Assembly: GCA_946965045.2 (NCBI GenBank)
Contig: OX337239.1
Coordinates: 2,937,268-3,001,267, forward strand
DNA from: Epithemia pelagica
Taxonomy: Eukaryota > Bacillariophyta > Bacillariophyceae > Surirellales > Surirellaceae
Length of the DNA stretch: 64,000 bases
Direction of reading: 5' to 3'
Positions 11,559 to 23,096 of the stretch are shown here, one piece after another. Positions within the stretch are counted from its first letter, which is position 1. The number at the start of each line of letters is the position of its first letter. Position numbers and translations under genes: made by a program. The notes under the pieces are model-generated. The model saw only the letters and a program-made list of their open reading frames with translations, did not search any database and was not told the DNA's origin.

Positions 11559-11580
11559 CCCCCCCCCCCCCCCCCCCCCC
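11559..11580. repeat. Homopolymer C22 inside a coding region
   Basis: Twenty-two C in a row on the plus strand (poly-Gly on the coding minus strand). The frames on either side differ, so the length of this tract decides whether the DUF6729-like gene is open. Confidence 0.9.
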
Positions 11581-12110
11581 AAGGCAGGTACACAAAACTT
11601 GATACCAGAAAAGAAGCTCTTCAACTCCATCACCTCACGCTTGTTACCAAGACACTTGTCCTGCACATAGGAAGCAAGAGCAAGCATGGTCTTGGGAGCC
11701 GTTGTTACGGTGAACTTACATGTGTTCACCCTATGTAAAATTTCTCGTTTGAAATTTTTGACTGGCACGCTCGCAGTCACACTACCGTTGCTCTCCACAT
11801 TTTGCTGTGTCGAAGTTGCAACGGGCATGCACCAATCTGGTATCGTTTCCTCACTTTGAATGAACGACTTTTGGGGCCTTGCACAGTTGTTCCTTGGTGC
11901 CATGAAGGCAGCCAAGTTGTCCTTTGTTGTGTATTTGCCTGTGCCCTTCTCCTGGGCACTGAGAGGCGTGTTGATGGCTCTTCTCAAGGCAACAGTTGCC
12001 TTGTTTGCCCTGTAAGTCGTCGCTTGCCCGCCTCCTCCCCGCGTTTTTCTGTTCAAGTTGCAGCGTTTGTGATGTGATCTGTGGGGGATTTGACTGCCCA
12101 TTGCCCTGGC

Positions 12111-12154
12111 CTTGCAAATAGGGCAGTCAAACCTTGCAAATAGGGCAGTCAAAC
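12111..12154. repeat. 22-bp direct tandem duplication
   Basis: Units 12111-12132 and 12133-12154 are identical and duplicate the CPICK-coding segment. Because 22 is not a multiple of 3, the frame breaks here. Confidence 0.9.
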
Positions 12155-12345
12155 CTTGATTCAAACAAGGTTTCCCCAGTCACTGTTTTTTGGTTGGAGC
12201 GTCTGTTTGATTGCTGGGGGTATCGCGAGTAGAGGTTTCCTCGTCTCTGCGATTGGGGCCCCATGGTCTCCTCCTCTCCACCACCAGTGGTTTCAAGGGG
12301 AGGCTCCTCCATTATGACTGTTTTGGTCCTCACCTTGTCTCTCAC

Positions 12346-13059
12346 AGTCGTTTGTTTGCAACGTTGTCACCTCCTGAGGGTATCTCTTTTTTCAGAAACG
12401 GAGACTTGTCTTTTCCATCTGAGGGGGTAATAAGGTACCCCCAATGCACCCCCCATTTGTACATAAAATGCACCCCAATTGTACATAAAATGCCCCCCAG
12501 TTCATACATATAATTTACCCCAATGGGCGCGTTAATTATCCGAAAGTTGGCACATTTTCATTTCATAATAGGGGTACATTGCCATCCATTTGATACCACC
12601 GGTATGTACATTTTCCATGAATGAAACCAGAACACAAATGGACATGAACAGTCAATGCTGAACATACCCAGGCACATCATGTTCACATTATACAAACAAC
12701 AACATGAGCATTCCACCGTCATAGTATAAACCACACATGGACATTCCCCTGACATGATATTAACAACACATGTGCTTTCACTTGGTCATTCTATTTTCAA
12801 TTCATGGGCATCATCACTGCATACTAGGACTTGTCATACGGGCATTTTGGCAATCATGTTATACTTCATTCTGACATAAAACCTCTACCTAAATTGGCAC
12901 TAATACTGTTTGCACTTGCACATCGTCATCCCCATCCACAGACTCCTCATCTTCAGTCTCCTCACATAGATAAAACTTCCGCTTCCGTTGCACAGTACTA
13001 CCACCCTTTCTTTTATTACCATAGTTCATCACTCTGCAATACTCTGTATTGAGAAATCT
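12346..13059. other. Non-coding stretch with TGCACCCC/ACATAAAATGC repeats
   Basis: At 12425-12520, copies of TTGTACATAAAATGC alternate with C-runs. A partly similar arrangement (TGCATAAAAT, then C-runs and TGCATTTGGGGG) lies at about 30410-30465, near the other end of the unusual gene block. The rest is AT/CA-rich sequence with no open frame I can support. Confidence 0.35.
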
Positions 13060-14765
13060 TCAAAACTCATTGTCTACCTCTTTCTTCCTGTCTTCAACAA
13101 CATCGTTTTGTAGTTGTTCATACCTGTTCAACCCTCTTGCATCCATCTTTCTGTTTCTACCCATTCTTCCGGAATATGTATATTTATCCACTTGCTCACT
13201 TACTAGTTCGTTCTCAATATCCATTTCACCATACCAGACAGGGTCTAATGCCTTGATTGACCATTTCAACTGAAGGGTTGCCTCTGATGTCCACACATCC
13301 CAATTGTCCTCAAGAATTGTTAACATGAATGCCTCGTCGCTTGGTGTAATTTTCTTTGCTGCCTTCTTCCACCATCTCTTCTATTCATCTTCTGGTATAT
13401 TTTCGTCTGATGGGTCGAAATCAAAAACTTCCGTCGTCACTGACTCTCCGCAGACAGCTGGAGCAAACACCAAGATCATGTATGCATAAGCTCTATTATT
13501 ACAATCATCTCCTCTCATTTCCAACATCTCACCCAACGAAGGCATTTTACCATACTATCTTTGTAAAACCTCCTTATATCCTTCTTGACTTGGGCTATAG
13601 AAGATGAAGAGACGCAAGTAAGCCAAGAAGAAGAACACAATGGCAGTCTGATGGGGGTCGAGTCTTACCCTTAAAAGCTCTTGCGAATGTGGCAAGTACA
13701 TTCGACCTTTTCACTCCCAAATATCTTTTCACGTGAGGAACATGTTCAACCCACCATGTCTCTTTCATATTTTTGTTAGTGAGACCGTTCCTTCGAAAAT
13801 ATTCCTTGAAGTAAGTCTTTGCAAGTTTGTACAACCCTTTTTCATCTGGTATGTTATCCTTGTCACTCAATTATTTGCAAACCCTAAAACAAGTCCTGGT
13901 AGCAAACCATTTGAAGGAAGTTGTTTCAGAAACTGGCATGTCACCAGATGCAGATGAGTCTTTTCTTACCTTTTGAGATTCTGATGTCGAATGTGTCACA
14001 GCTGTAAAATGGCTCCGATTGGAAAATCCACCTGTGGTAAAGGACATATCCGAAAGTGAAGAAACATCATGAGCGACATGTCCACCTGTTCCCATCATAT
14101 CACCCACATGCATTAGCTGCCGATGGCTTCAATGTCAACCTTTCTTCAAAGGAATTTCATTACAACTTACTAACCTCAGCGCCAACTGGTTGTGCTATAT
14201 CAGACATACTCTGTTGATTTGTGTCTGTTGAGTACATTAGAGGGACAAGTATGTGAATATGATCCATGTGACGATTGTCAAAAATGATAGATTACACACC
14301 ATTGTCTCTGGTGGGGTTCCTTTGGGACATTGTTGTTGGCTGTGTTCTCAAACCTGTAGTGTCTGTTCTGTCTCTCATATCATCAGTCACCGTGGAGTCT
14401 CCTAACCTGTCATCTCTCATATTATCATTCATCGTGGAGTCTCCAAACAGAGGTCTGGATGGACTGTCATGTGAACCCTGCTCCACCAATCTATCAATAT
14501 CTCCATATGCAGTTTCTTGTACGTTTCCAACATTAGTACTTTGCCCAGATAATGAAAGACGATTGTTAGCCTGATTTCCGACTTGGTTTTCCTTATCTTG
14601 AGCCTGCCGTCTCTCCCGGTTCTGTTGGCGTTGCCTGGCCTCTCTCTCTTGTTTCTCTATATCTTTTTCGTGTCTGTCTCTGTATGCTGTGTTGCGGTCA
14701 CTCATTGCCTTTTGACGGGCATTGCTTCCTCGATCCACCTGTATGCGTCTACCGGTCGTTGCCAT
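13060..14765 (-). pseudogene. Unknown coiled-coil gene, multi-exon, broken
   Basis: Starts at ATG 14765. Exon 1 (14300-14765) encodes a highly charged Arg/Gln/Glu coiled coil and an Asp/Asn/Thr-rich tail. A 75-bp GT-AG intron (14225-14299), a 50-bp exon (14175-14224) and a 58-bp intron (14117-14174) lead in frame to an exon starting at 14116. From there the frame runs to TAA 13871-13873 and continues open in the same frame, through a segment containing TWWVEHVPHVKRYLG, to about 13660. After another likely intron there is a frame shift and an in-frame TAG at 13381-13383. The last segment (to 13060) is Trp- and Asp-rich (WDVWTSEATLQLKW) and also open. I recognise no domain. It is head-to-head with the transposase-like gene at 15071, so the two may share a promoter and a mobile element. 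Confidence 0.5.
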
Positions 14766-15070
14766 TTTGTCCACACTTCTTTCAGTTTATGGGTAACCTG
14801 AGCACTGTTCCAAATCAATGTACTAGAAAGAAACAACGAGTCCTGGTTCCAGGTTTCAAAACACATCGTCTCGTTTGGTGCTTCAGACTCGGTTGGTATC
14901 ATGGTTTGAAATTCTTTTACTTGCTTTGGTTGGAATCGTTCTGTATTTATTTCAGTTTGAAATTTTGCCAACAGCCGAGAAATCAGGTTTCCCGTTATAG
15001 ACCTGCACGCTTGCAACGTGTTTTCTTGTCAGAGTTAAAAAAAATCTCGACCGTTACTTCCCTATCTGAA

Positions 15071-16770
15071 ATGAGGAAACCAGAACGCCAGATTATATTG
15101 GGTTTGGTCTCTGATCTCGATAGAAAATCATCCGCGGCAAAACATAAACAATCCAAAGGAGCACCCTGTCGCAATTATCATTCCCAACTAAGAGTCCTAT
15201 TCCAAGCCCTTCATCGGATCCATGAGAAAGGAGGGTTATGGATGAGACTCCGTTTACACGGTCATGAACGTGTTGTCAAATTGATCTTACCCTTGATTGC
15301 CATTAAAGATGATGCCAAATCACAGGATAATTTGGTTGGTCGATATGCCTCAAACCATGCCAAGGTTGGTCGTCTTACATGGGCTTGTGATATTCTTCCC
15401 GTCGAAGCAAGTTATCCTTGGCAAGAATGTCATTACTTACGAAGTGATAAAATACGAGAACTCAGTCTAACTGCAATGGGTTTGAATAATGATGGGGAAC
15501 GGCTTGTCGAGTCAGAAAGCCATAACAATCGGGAGATTACAGTCAAGGTGAAAGAATCAGAAAAAATCTTGCAAGAAATAGGCCAATACAAGGTAGACAG
15601 TATATTGACTCAATTGTATATGGGTGAAGGCATGAATAAAGAACATGGGATCACAACAGCCGCTTGTTGTGATGCAATGCATACTTTGAAAACAGGTGTG
15701 GTCAGGTATATCATGATGAACTTTTTCAATATGATGACAAAAACAGAAAGGGCAATGTTCGATTACCTGTACAATTCAATTTTCCGCGCGAGTCGCCAAA
15801 CACTGTTTTCATATTCCTCAACATATGGTTACCCCAAGACGATGTTTTCTGCTGGGATCAGTAATGTATCCAACATCACTGCAAATGAATGGGTTGGAAT
15901 AATGTTTGTATCAGCAGCATTGTGTGTCACTATCAGGGGACAGCTTATATATGCGGATACAATGAAAAAGAAATGGGAAAAAATGGTTGGTGAATGGAAG
16001 AATAGAGAGAGTAAACAATCAAAAAATGAAAGAGAACTAGTGGAACATACAAGAGGAGAGGAAAGTGATAATGAGAGTGCCGTGGATATAACCGGGGTTA
16101 CACCGGATCCAGAAGAAGACAACAATAATACCGTCACATCAACGCACGTTACTGTAGATCCAACCTTTCAAGACGACCCAGAAGCATACAGATCCATTTG
16201 GGATGATGATGACAGAGAGCCTTACCTTGATAACCTTTATTTGTACGAGACGATATTATGCTTTCACGGCTGGGTGCGTAAGGATGTTTTCTGGGAAAGC
16301 AATGCAACTTCAAAGAATGCGATGGAGACATCTTCCAAATCAGACAATTCCATAAAGATCATGATGGATGGGATACGTCGTTTGGCTCCCAGAGTTGATA
16401 AAAAAGGTCGTATTATGTCCAACGGATGGAAAATTCCAAAGTATCACAATCTTACTCATATTCCAATGCAAATCACAAATTTTGGACCGCTAAAAGGGAT
16501 TGACGTCGAATCAGAGGAAAGTAACCACAAAGAGATCGTGAAAAGGAATGCAAAGACTGTGCAGAAACGGAGTAATGGTGTTTTCACATGCCAACTTGGG
16601 AATACCATTTGGCTGATGCAGGCATTGGAAATACTTCGGGTGGCTCTGGGAATTGATCAAGAGGAACTTCGTATCTTGAAAAATGGTCAGGTTCCAAGTG
16701 AGGTTCGCAAGAAAAAAACCCCTCCGAATATCTCCCAACATAGTGTGACACACGGACCAACCAGTACACG

Positions 16771-16832
<62 letters not shown>

Positions 16833-17666
16833 TTCAAGAAGGTGCCAAAAGTTAGTGCCGTCAAACAAAGTGGTTCCAATAGTAGCAGCAAAATCAGTGT
16901 TCCATCGAATATCAAACTACCACATGGAGCGGTTGTTTTTGAAGAAGGTTCCGGCAGCAACGAAACTTTGTCGCAAAATCTTCGTAATGAAGATCATACA
17001 GAAGATGCGAGTAATAAGAGAGATGTCATTGAAGTTGAGTATGTGGGTAAAACTTCTCTTGATATGAATTTCCCAGCATTCGCAAAAGAATTCTTGCAGA
17101 GACACTTAGAAAGTGTGAGAGCCCATCTGGAGATAGAAGCCGAACTTGGTACCATACGGTCTCATCCAAATTATCAGAGTGATGGTCCGTGGAGGGATTG
17201 GGTCTTAGCAAAAGTTCCAAAGGAAGGTCGTTAACCCTTTAGAAGCAATTATGAAATGACAAATTCCCTCTGCCAAGTCATTTGTTTCCTCTGTTTACCT
17301 GAGCCGAGCAACACACAAATTAACAGTTCAACGAGAAATCAGATAACACACGCCATGGTACGAACTTGTGCAATAGGGACAGCAACAGACAAAAAGAGAT
17401 CATCTGTTCTCTTCCATCGATGGAGGAAGAAATATAATGGGAGAACAAAGATTGCAGACGTGGCAATCATACCAGTCATGTCGATTCTTAAACCAGTACC
17501 GGTGATTAATGAAAACCCAGAATTGATTCTCCAACAAGACCAAGTTCCAGTGTATTTACATTCGGGATTGGAACAGGAATTACTGGATGAAGACTGCCGT
17601 AACTTAAGGTCCAAGAAGAAGAAGTGTAGTGATGTTGTTTGGGAGGTCAAAGAATATAAAAAGTGA
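15071..17666 (+). pseudogene. Transposase-like protein (family common in diatoms), broken
   Basis: Likely start ATG 15071; the frame is open upstream from 14684 but overlaps the divergent gene. Landmarks in order: a segment ending LPLIAIKDDAKSQDNLVGRY, a CDAMHTLKTGVV motif, an ISNVSNITANEWVGI motif, an acidic linker, then SNGWKIPKYHNLTHI and an A-K-T-V-Q-K-R segment. I have seen this series in repetitive diatom proteins; it resembles KDZ/Plavaka-type transposases, but I am not sure of the superfamily. A (TA)26 microsatellite at 16779-16830 shifts the frame. The frame from 16842 is then cut by TAA at 17232-17234 and continues open in the same frame to 17666. The catalytic residues cannot be assigned with confidence. 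Confidence 0.55.
16779..16830. repeat. (TA)26 microsatellite inside the transposase-like gene
   Basis: A pure AT dinucleotide run of 52 bp. It would be translated as alternating Tyr-Ile and changes the reading frame between the parts before and after it. Confidence 0.95.
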
Positions 17667-18080
17667 GCCATAGAATTCAATATGGAAGCAGCGTATAGTT
17701 TGGAAAGGAGATATAAAAAAGAAACCACCAAAAGAGGATTCATCTGTTGAAAACGACGATAATATGAATGAGGAAGATGATGATTCAGAATGTGATTGAC
17801 CACCAATAGTTGGTGAGAGTCGTCTTTGGAGGACTTCTCATTGAGAATGCGTGCGATTGACCAGCAAGGTTTGATCACAGTCGTCACTCGAGGTATTCCT
17901 CATTGTTTGGATCTCGGATTTATTGGTAGACCAACATTTAGTGGGGTAATGTCCACCGATATACCCCACCTTGTTCTTCCATCATGAAAATACACCGATC
18001 TTTGCCACTGTCACAATCAAACCCAGCCATAAAACAGAACCAAAGTGAAAAGGGATCTCTCCAAAATCTCAAACGGAAGC
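17667..18080. other. Intergenic, no gene seen
   Basis: It lies between the transposase-like gene and the first cysteine-rich copy. The open frames on either strand have no recognisable content. Confidence 0.35.
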
Positions 18081-18971
18081 ATGGATGAGTATCGTCGACC
18101 ACTCGATATGAACGATCCAGAAGTAAGGGGGGAACAGGAGGAACAAGATGGCAGAGCCAATGCATTGGTTTGGAGGATATATCGTCAAAGGTTCAATTCC
18201 CGTTGTGTCCCATGTGACCGTATAGCCCAAGTTGTATTAAGGGAGTACGAGGAGGAACGGGAGGAACGCGATGAGATTCATGATGCAATCCTTCATCAAT
18301 TCAAAAAATTGGTCGATGAAATTCTATCGAAGAAAGAAAAACTTTGTCCCTTGTGTGTCATTCTTGGGCAGGTACGGTGTAAACTCGAGTGGCAGATATG
18401 ACACCTCGTCCGGTCAATCTGCGTGAGCGATTGATCTGGTCTCAAACCTACAACACATTATGTGCCCACTGTGGACGTCTCGAAATTCATCCAAGATCTT
18501 TTTGTGCATGCAAAACATGTTTCCGTCCATTAGTATCACACATAACAACATACTTTCTTTCTGAACATGATACTTGCGAAGCATGTGCGGGATCCGTCAA
18601 TCGTTATTTTGTATGGCAATTTTGTGGTCTGATCCGATACGCTCTCATCCGGGCTATGTGCCCATGGAGCGATTGTCGCAGTGTTGAACAAGAATTCTGG
18701 ACTCGTGTTCCACAAGAGCTCTGTTTGAGTATTTTTTTTTACGGTGAACAATTTGTGGTGGAGACAATTGATTCGACGAGATATTTATTGGGATGAAGGG
18801 TATTGGGAACCAAATACGTTCGTCAACAACAAAAAACACTGGACTGTTTGGTTGCTCTCAAGTCCAATGAGAGAACCACTGAACATCAGTGGTTTCCGGA
18901 ACTATATGTGGCTCTTCAATGTATGTTACTCTGTCTGTGTTTCGAGAAACTTTGAACAACGCCCTCCTTAG
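18081..18971 (+). pseudogene. Cysteine-rich family B, copy 1 (frameshifted)
   Basis: Related to the intact copy at 19065-20138 on the other strand. Shared order: an acidic/Arg helix region, LCPLCVILG, C-A-H-C, CACKTCF, H-D-T-C-E-A-C, NRYFVWQF, HWTVWLLSS and GFRNYMWLF. The frame changes twice: after CVILG (about 18375-18390), where the first zinc segment seems partly missing, and at a run of nine T (18732-18740) before the C-terminal domain. The spaced CxxC/CxxH pairs suggest zinc binding. Function unknown. It lies 80 bp from the convergent end of copy 2. Confidence 0.55.
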
Positions 18972-19064
18972 GGGGAATGATGTTATTAGATGCTCATTCC
19001 ATTTAATTCGAAGAACGGTATTGGGAAACAGATACGTTCAACAACATAAAACATATAATATATG

Positions 19065-20138
19065 TCAAGAATCATTATCGTCAGTGTTTCCATGTTCCAT
19101 ATCCACCGTCTCAGCCATTCGTTTGAGACAATTACGGAAGCACCTGACGAAGAGTGGCATATAGTTCAGAAAACCACCCATACTCGACTGAGGAACCGAA
19201 AGTAACCATACTGCCCATGTTTTATCAGATGCTCGGGCGTTATTGTATGGGGAACAATCTCGATCATCAAAATAGAAACGTGAACTCAATTCATCATTCC
19301 ATAGGCTGCGGACAATTCTAAACATTAGCCAGGTTGTTTCATGGGGAAAGTTTACTCCGTCGTATGATGATGTTCTTTGAAAGGTACGCGCCACAATATG
19401 GCGTATGAGCATACAGAATTTCCATACAAAGTGCTTGTTCTCGGATACCAAACAGACACAACATGAATCCAAATCGTGTTGTGGAACCGCATAAGGAAAT
19501 GAGAGTTCGGGAACTCGGAAACATTCCCTACAAACATGACAATGAAACGGTGGATGCCTGTGACGGTTGCATGAGTCACACCGCAACAAGAAATTCTGCT
19601 GCCAAATTACTGGATAATCGAGATATGCTGCACGTGTTAACAGGATAGCATTTTCATGACCACATTGATGATGTGGTGTGGGACGACCGAGGATGACACA
19701 GTGCGGACAGAGCTTCTCACCTCTAAGCATCTCGTCCACCAACTGCTTGAATTGACTCTGGTTATCACGACCAACACGCAGCTCTTCTCTGAGCTCTCTT
19801 ACGACTTGTGATACATCTTCCTCGTTATCAAAATCAAAAGAGATGGTTCCAGCGTTCCTGTAACAAGGTCGATCATTCACCTCCAAGTTCCTGTTTTCAA
19901 TCGCCCTCATTTCTCGCTGTCGTCTACGTAACCGCAAAACCCAATGTTCTTCCTCAGGTTCATCATCCGATTCGTCACCAGGCGGTTTACTCTCTGGATT
20001 GTCGGCCATTGTGCTTAAGGAATCGTTCTCACTGTTGCCCTGGAATTCAAATACCTGTCCTCGCTGCTTCCTCTTGGAAGTTACATGAAATCTTTTCCTT
20101 GGCTTTTGATTCGGTCGTGGCTTTCCCTTTAGTCGCAT
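19065..20138 (-). CDS. Cysteine-rich family B, copy 2 (intact)
   Basis: Single open frame of 357 residues from ATG 20138. The basic N-terminus (Lys/Arg/Pro-rich, possibly a nuclear signal) is followed by an acidic segment and a charged helix. A zinc-finger-like core follows: CPHC (144-147), H-H-Q-C-G-H, CDSC (187-190), CHVCREC (200-206) and S-C-C-V-C. Then come NKHFVWKF (234-241) and a C-terminal domain with WAVWLLS (308-314) and NYMPLF (325-330). The Cys/His spacing suggests two or three zinc ions. I do not recognise the family. It is the best reference for the broken copies on both sides. Nothing shows whether it acts on DNA, RNA or protein. Confidence 0.65.
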   Translation of the reverse strand: MRLKGKPRPNQKPRKRFHVTSKRKQRGQVFEFQGNSENDSLSTMADNPESKPPGDESDDEPEEEHWVLRLRRRQREMRAIENRNLEVNDRPCYRNAGTISFDFDNEEDVSQVVRELREELRVGRDNQSQFKQLVDEMLRGEKLCPHCVILGRPTPHHQCGHENAILLTRAAYLDYPVIWQQNFLLRCDSCNRHRHPPFHCHVCRECFRVPELSFPYAVPQHDLDSCCVCLVSENKHFVWKFCMLIRHIVARTFQRTSSYDGVNFPHETTWLMFRIVRSLWNDELSSRFYFDDRDCSPYNNARASDKTWAVWLLSVPQSSMGGFLNYMPLFVRCFRNCLKRMAETVDMEHGNTDDNDS

Positions 20139-20319
20139 TTGTGTACATATAACGTGACACTTAGATGTAATACCGCATTTCAGTAGCACATTGATCTCAC
20201 CGTGTTAACAACAAACAGGTTGTGTTATCAGCGACCGCGTGACAGTCACACTCTGACAAAACACAAGTTGTATCTCGGCATACACACATCCATTGAAAGT
20301 AGGAGAACAAATCTGAACC

Positions 20320-21420
20320 ATGAAAATGAAGCATTCAAACTTGATCGAGAATCCATACAAAGTCCAAAAACCTGTAAAAGGGAATCCTTACAAAACTTAT
20401 AAAAGTGTCATTGCCCACCCATACAAACTACCACGTCCAATTGGAATAGAAGATCAAGCCACACCAAAACAGTCTGAGACGACCAATATTGTATCAAAAT
20501 CCGAGTCCAAAGACAACCAGCATGCAACGGAATCTTTATTTGAGGAGAAAGAGGTCAATCGAAAACCTCAAGAGAAAGAGATCAATCGAAAACCGGCAGC
20601 GAACACCAATACAGGGGTTGTTCGAAAACAAGTGGTGAATCCATACTTGAAAAAAAACACTAAAATAGACGATCCAGCATCTCCCAGAAATGAATTGTTC
20701 AAGATTCAGTTCTTACCAGATTCACCAGAGGAGCAACCACGTCGAAATAGGACAAAGCTGCATGACCAAGTCATTGCCTTTACAAGAGTGGCGAATACAG
20801 TCTACGGATCCTTTGATCTCCAAACAGAGGCCCTATGTCCTTCCTGTATTTTGACAGATAGCCCGACCAGTAATTGGTTGATTACCCAAAAGTGTGTTCA
20901 CAAATATGGATCAAATCCAAGATGCCGTGACAGTTGTTATGGGTGTGGTGTACACCTGAGTGGATGCTCTGGGTTTGGGAACGAACGCTATTGCCAGGCT
21001 GCTCTGTATGACGGTTCATGTGCAATACTCGAAACTAGATCAGAGTCAATTCGTCGTGGTATCCCTATGATCTGCAAGTCTTGTCTCTGTCCATTGGATT
21101 CACATAACAGGTGTGTCAGTTTATGTAAGTGTTTCATGTCAGACAATAAGTATTTTGTCCGGTGTTTTTTGCCATTTGGCAAGAAGGGCCCTCCTTTTCG
21201 ATAAATATAAACCCAAGTGTATTGGTGACGACAGTGTCCCCAGGGATACACAACTGAAGATTAAAAAGCAACACAACAGATGTGGAAGGATTTATATGTC
21301 CCCCTCTGTAAGACAACGATAATGGGCCCATTTGATCACATCGACGAGGCCGAAGAATGGTCGATTTGGCTTCTTACAATCTCATTTGGTGCGTATTACA
21401 ATTACATGCCATTCGAGTAG
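20320..21420 (+). pseudogene. Cysteine-rich family B, copy 3 (divergent, frameshifted)
   Basis: ATG 20320. The N-terminal third carries repeated NPYK/HPYK motifs and is Lys/Glu-rich. The core keeps LCPSCIL, CYGCG, a further Cys pair, CKSCLCP and SDNKYFV. The frame then shifts at a run of six T (21165-21170), passes through a segment ending near 21322 and shifts again to the final segment, EEWSIWLL with YYNYMPF, ending at TAG 21418. The order of motifs matches copy 2, so this is a third family member. It is divergent from copy 2 and its start is 180 bp from that gene's start. Confidence 0.5.
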
Positions 21421-21491
21421 GTTAACCATTCAACAAGAATTGCTGTTCCTTCGAAATGCTGTGCTCTTTTTGATTTTCATTCACAACTGCC

Positions 21492-23017
21492 TTAATTGTC
21501 CTGGAATTTGCTCCCCAAAACCATCCAACCGTGTGTTCCCCTTTTTTCAAAGTGTGGTATGATGTTCCATGCCGAATAATCCGTCCATCCCAAAGTATGC
21601 TTAGACCATGAAATAAGCGTATAGACAACCCCATATATGTCCTGCTGTCTCCTTTCATTCTCACCAGAATATAAGGTAAGACAAAGTATGTTTGTCGATT
21701 GTTTACAAGCCTGTCCAATTACCATCATTCCACCAAAATCACCTTTATCGCGTCTACAGTTTCCCTTCACAAATGCCTTCTTGGATGTTAATTTAGTAGA
21801 AACCTTGTGCATCAATGAAAGTGAGCCACTTTCAGATGATAAAGTAGATATTCGTAGTACGGAAAGTGCTTCTGGACGACCTCTAGTGTCACGAATGGTG
21901 ACAAGAAATACAACATCTCCCATGGATCGTTGGTCATATCTCAAACAGTTACTCCCAATGTTTCGATGTAGTGCTCCCATTACATAACGACGACAATGGC
22001 ATTTGTTTGTTGTGCTTTCTTGCAATAATTTGCAATATAGACATCGTGTGAACTACCTGTTTGTCGACAATGATCTGGAGCAACTACTTCGTTGATAGGG
22101 TAATAATCTGGTGCCAATAGTGGTGTGCCACTCTCTGCATCATTGAATTGGAAACAATGCTTGATGGTTGGTACATTTTGGGATAGGGATAACCAATCCA
22201 GTGACCAACACTTTAGAACTTCCCGGATATATCCACCTGCTGCTGGTTGACCTGTCTGATGACACAATCGTAACCATGAAAGCGGTAAGGGTACAAATTG
22301 CGTAGAATATCTTAGCCTGTTCGTGTGACCATGACTTTGGAATGGCAGCATGGTCCGTGTACCAGTGAAAAATATTGAAGCATATGGAAAGAACAGTATA
22401 ATATCCCTGAATATTGGGTTGTATCCATCATCCACTAAACCCTTCCTCGTGCGTATTACCAATATACGCTCTTCAAAAATAGATGCAGACTTCTTTGACT
22501 TAGGGTTAGGGTTTCTTGTTGCTCCGGTTCAACACACATTCAACCAGAAAGGCACACGGGCATGTCTTAGTCAAGCATTCAGCATTGCATCTCCTAACCG
22601 ATAACCCTGTGTGTGGACCAATGAAACAATGACTTGCCATGTCCTCTGTTCTATCCCCAATTCTAGATAGAGCCATTGAATATAGACTTGGTAGTCTGTC
22701 AATTAGTATTCCGTCAATCCCATTTCTAGACTCCCACGGATCGACTTTCTCGTAACAAACTTCCAGGAATATTTTCTGATCTGTGGGACTACCGAAGCAC
22801 AAAGACAACAACCTGAAGAAACCTGAAGAAGAATTTCATTTTCCCAGATTCCGATTGCTGGAAAAAGGTCAGTGTCTCATGAGCAACATCACTGTGTCTT
22901 GTTCTTGACAATATAGTCGACCTGGCTCGTTGTGGTTTTTGCTTTATGTATTTCTCAAGTTCTTCTTTGGAACAATCCAACCCTTGCTGTTTACTTGCTT
23001 GTATATTGTTCATTTTT
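21492..23017 (-). pseudogene. Unknown Cys/Trp-rich segment, continues the upstream RING gene
   Basis: A good GT-AG intron (23018-23096, 79 bp) joins the Arg-rich segment upstream to an exon beginning at 23017 with K-M-N-N-I-Q-A-S. After that the reading frame changes several times (near 22800, 22510 and 22000), though each piece (22811-22506, 22460-21980, 22025-21492) is long and natural in composition. The middle piece contains FFPYASIFFTGTR and LCHQTG; the last contains DVVFLVTIRDTRG and LGWTDYSAWN. No known domain is recognised. It is probably the C-terminal part of one large protein. Confidence 0.4.
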
Positions 23018-23096
23018 CTAAAATCACAGGAAAAGAATCAATGGTCAATATTTCTTGTCTTGGTTTAATTATATAATTGTTCAAGAAGGAACTGAC

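Larger units (their letters stand above)
10987..12345 (-). pseudogene. DUF6729-like zinc protein, broken in two places
   Basis: Minus-strand gene starting at ATG 12345. The N-terminus holds a zinc-finger-like segment: FDCPICKARA, then H-R-S-H-H and C-N-L-N (about 12060-12170). The C-terminal part (11595-10987) holds CPTCKTKL, a Tyr-rich strand and YKCSTCQTC, followed by MEYPVKPKYARG and a FYSYI end. That order fits the DUF6729 domain known from mobile-element proteins of fungi and protists. Two lesions split the frame. A 22-bp tandem duplication (12111-12154) shifts the frame inside the first zinc motif. A run of 22 G on the coding strand (C at 11559-11580) shifts it again before the second domain. 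Without these it would be one protein of about 450 residues. Role unknown; a transposon gene is likely. Confidence 0.55.
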
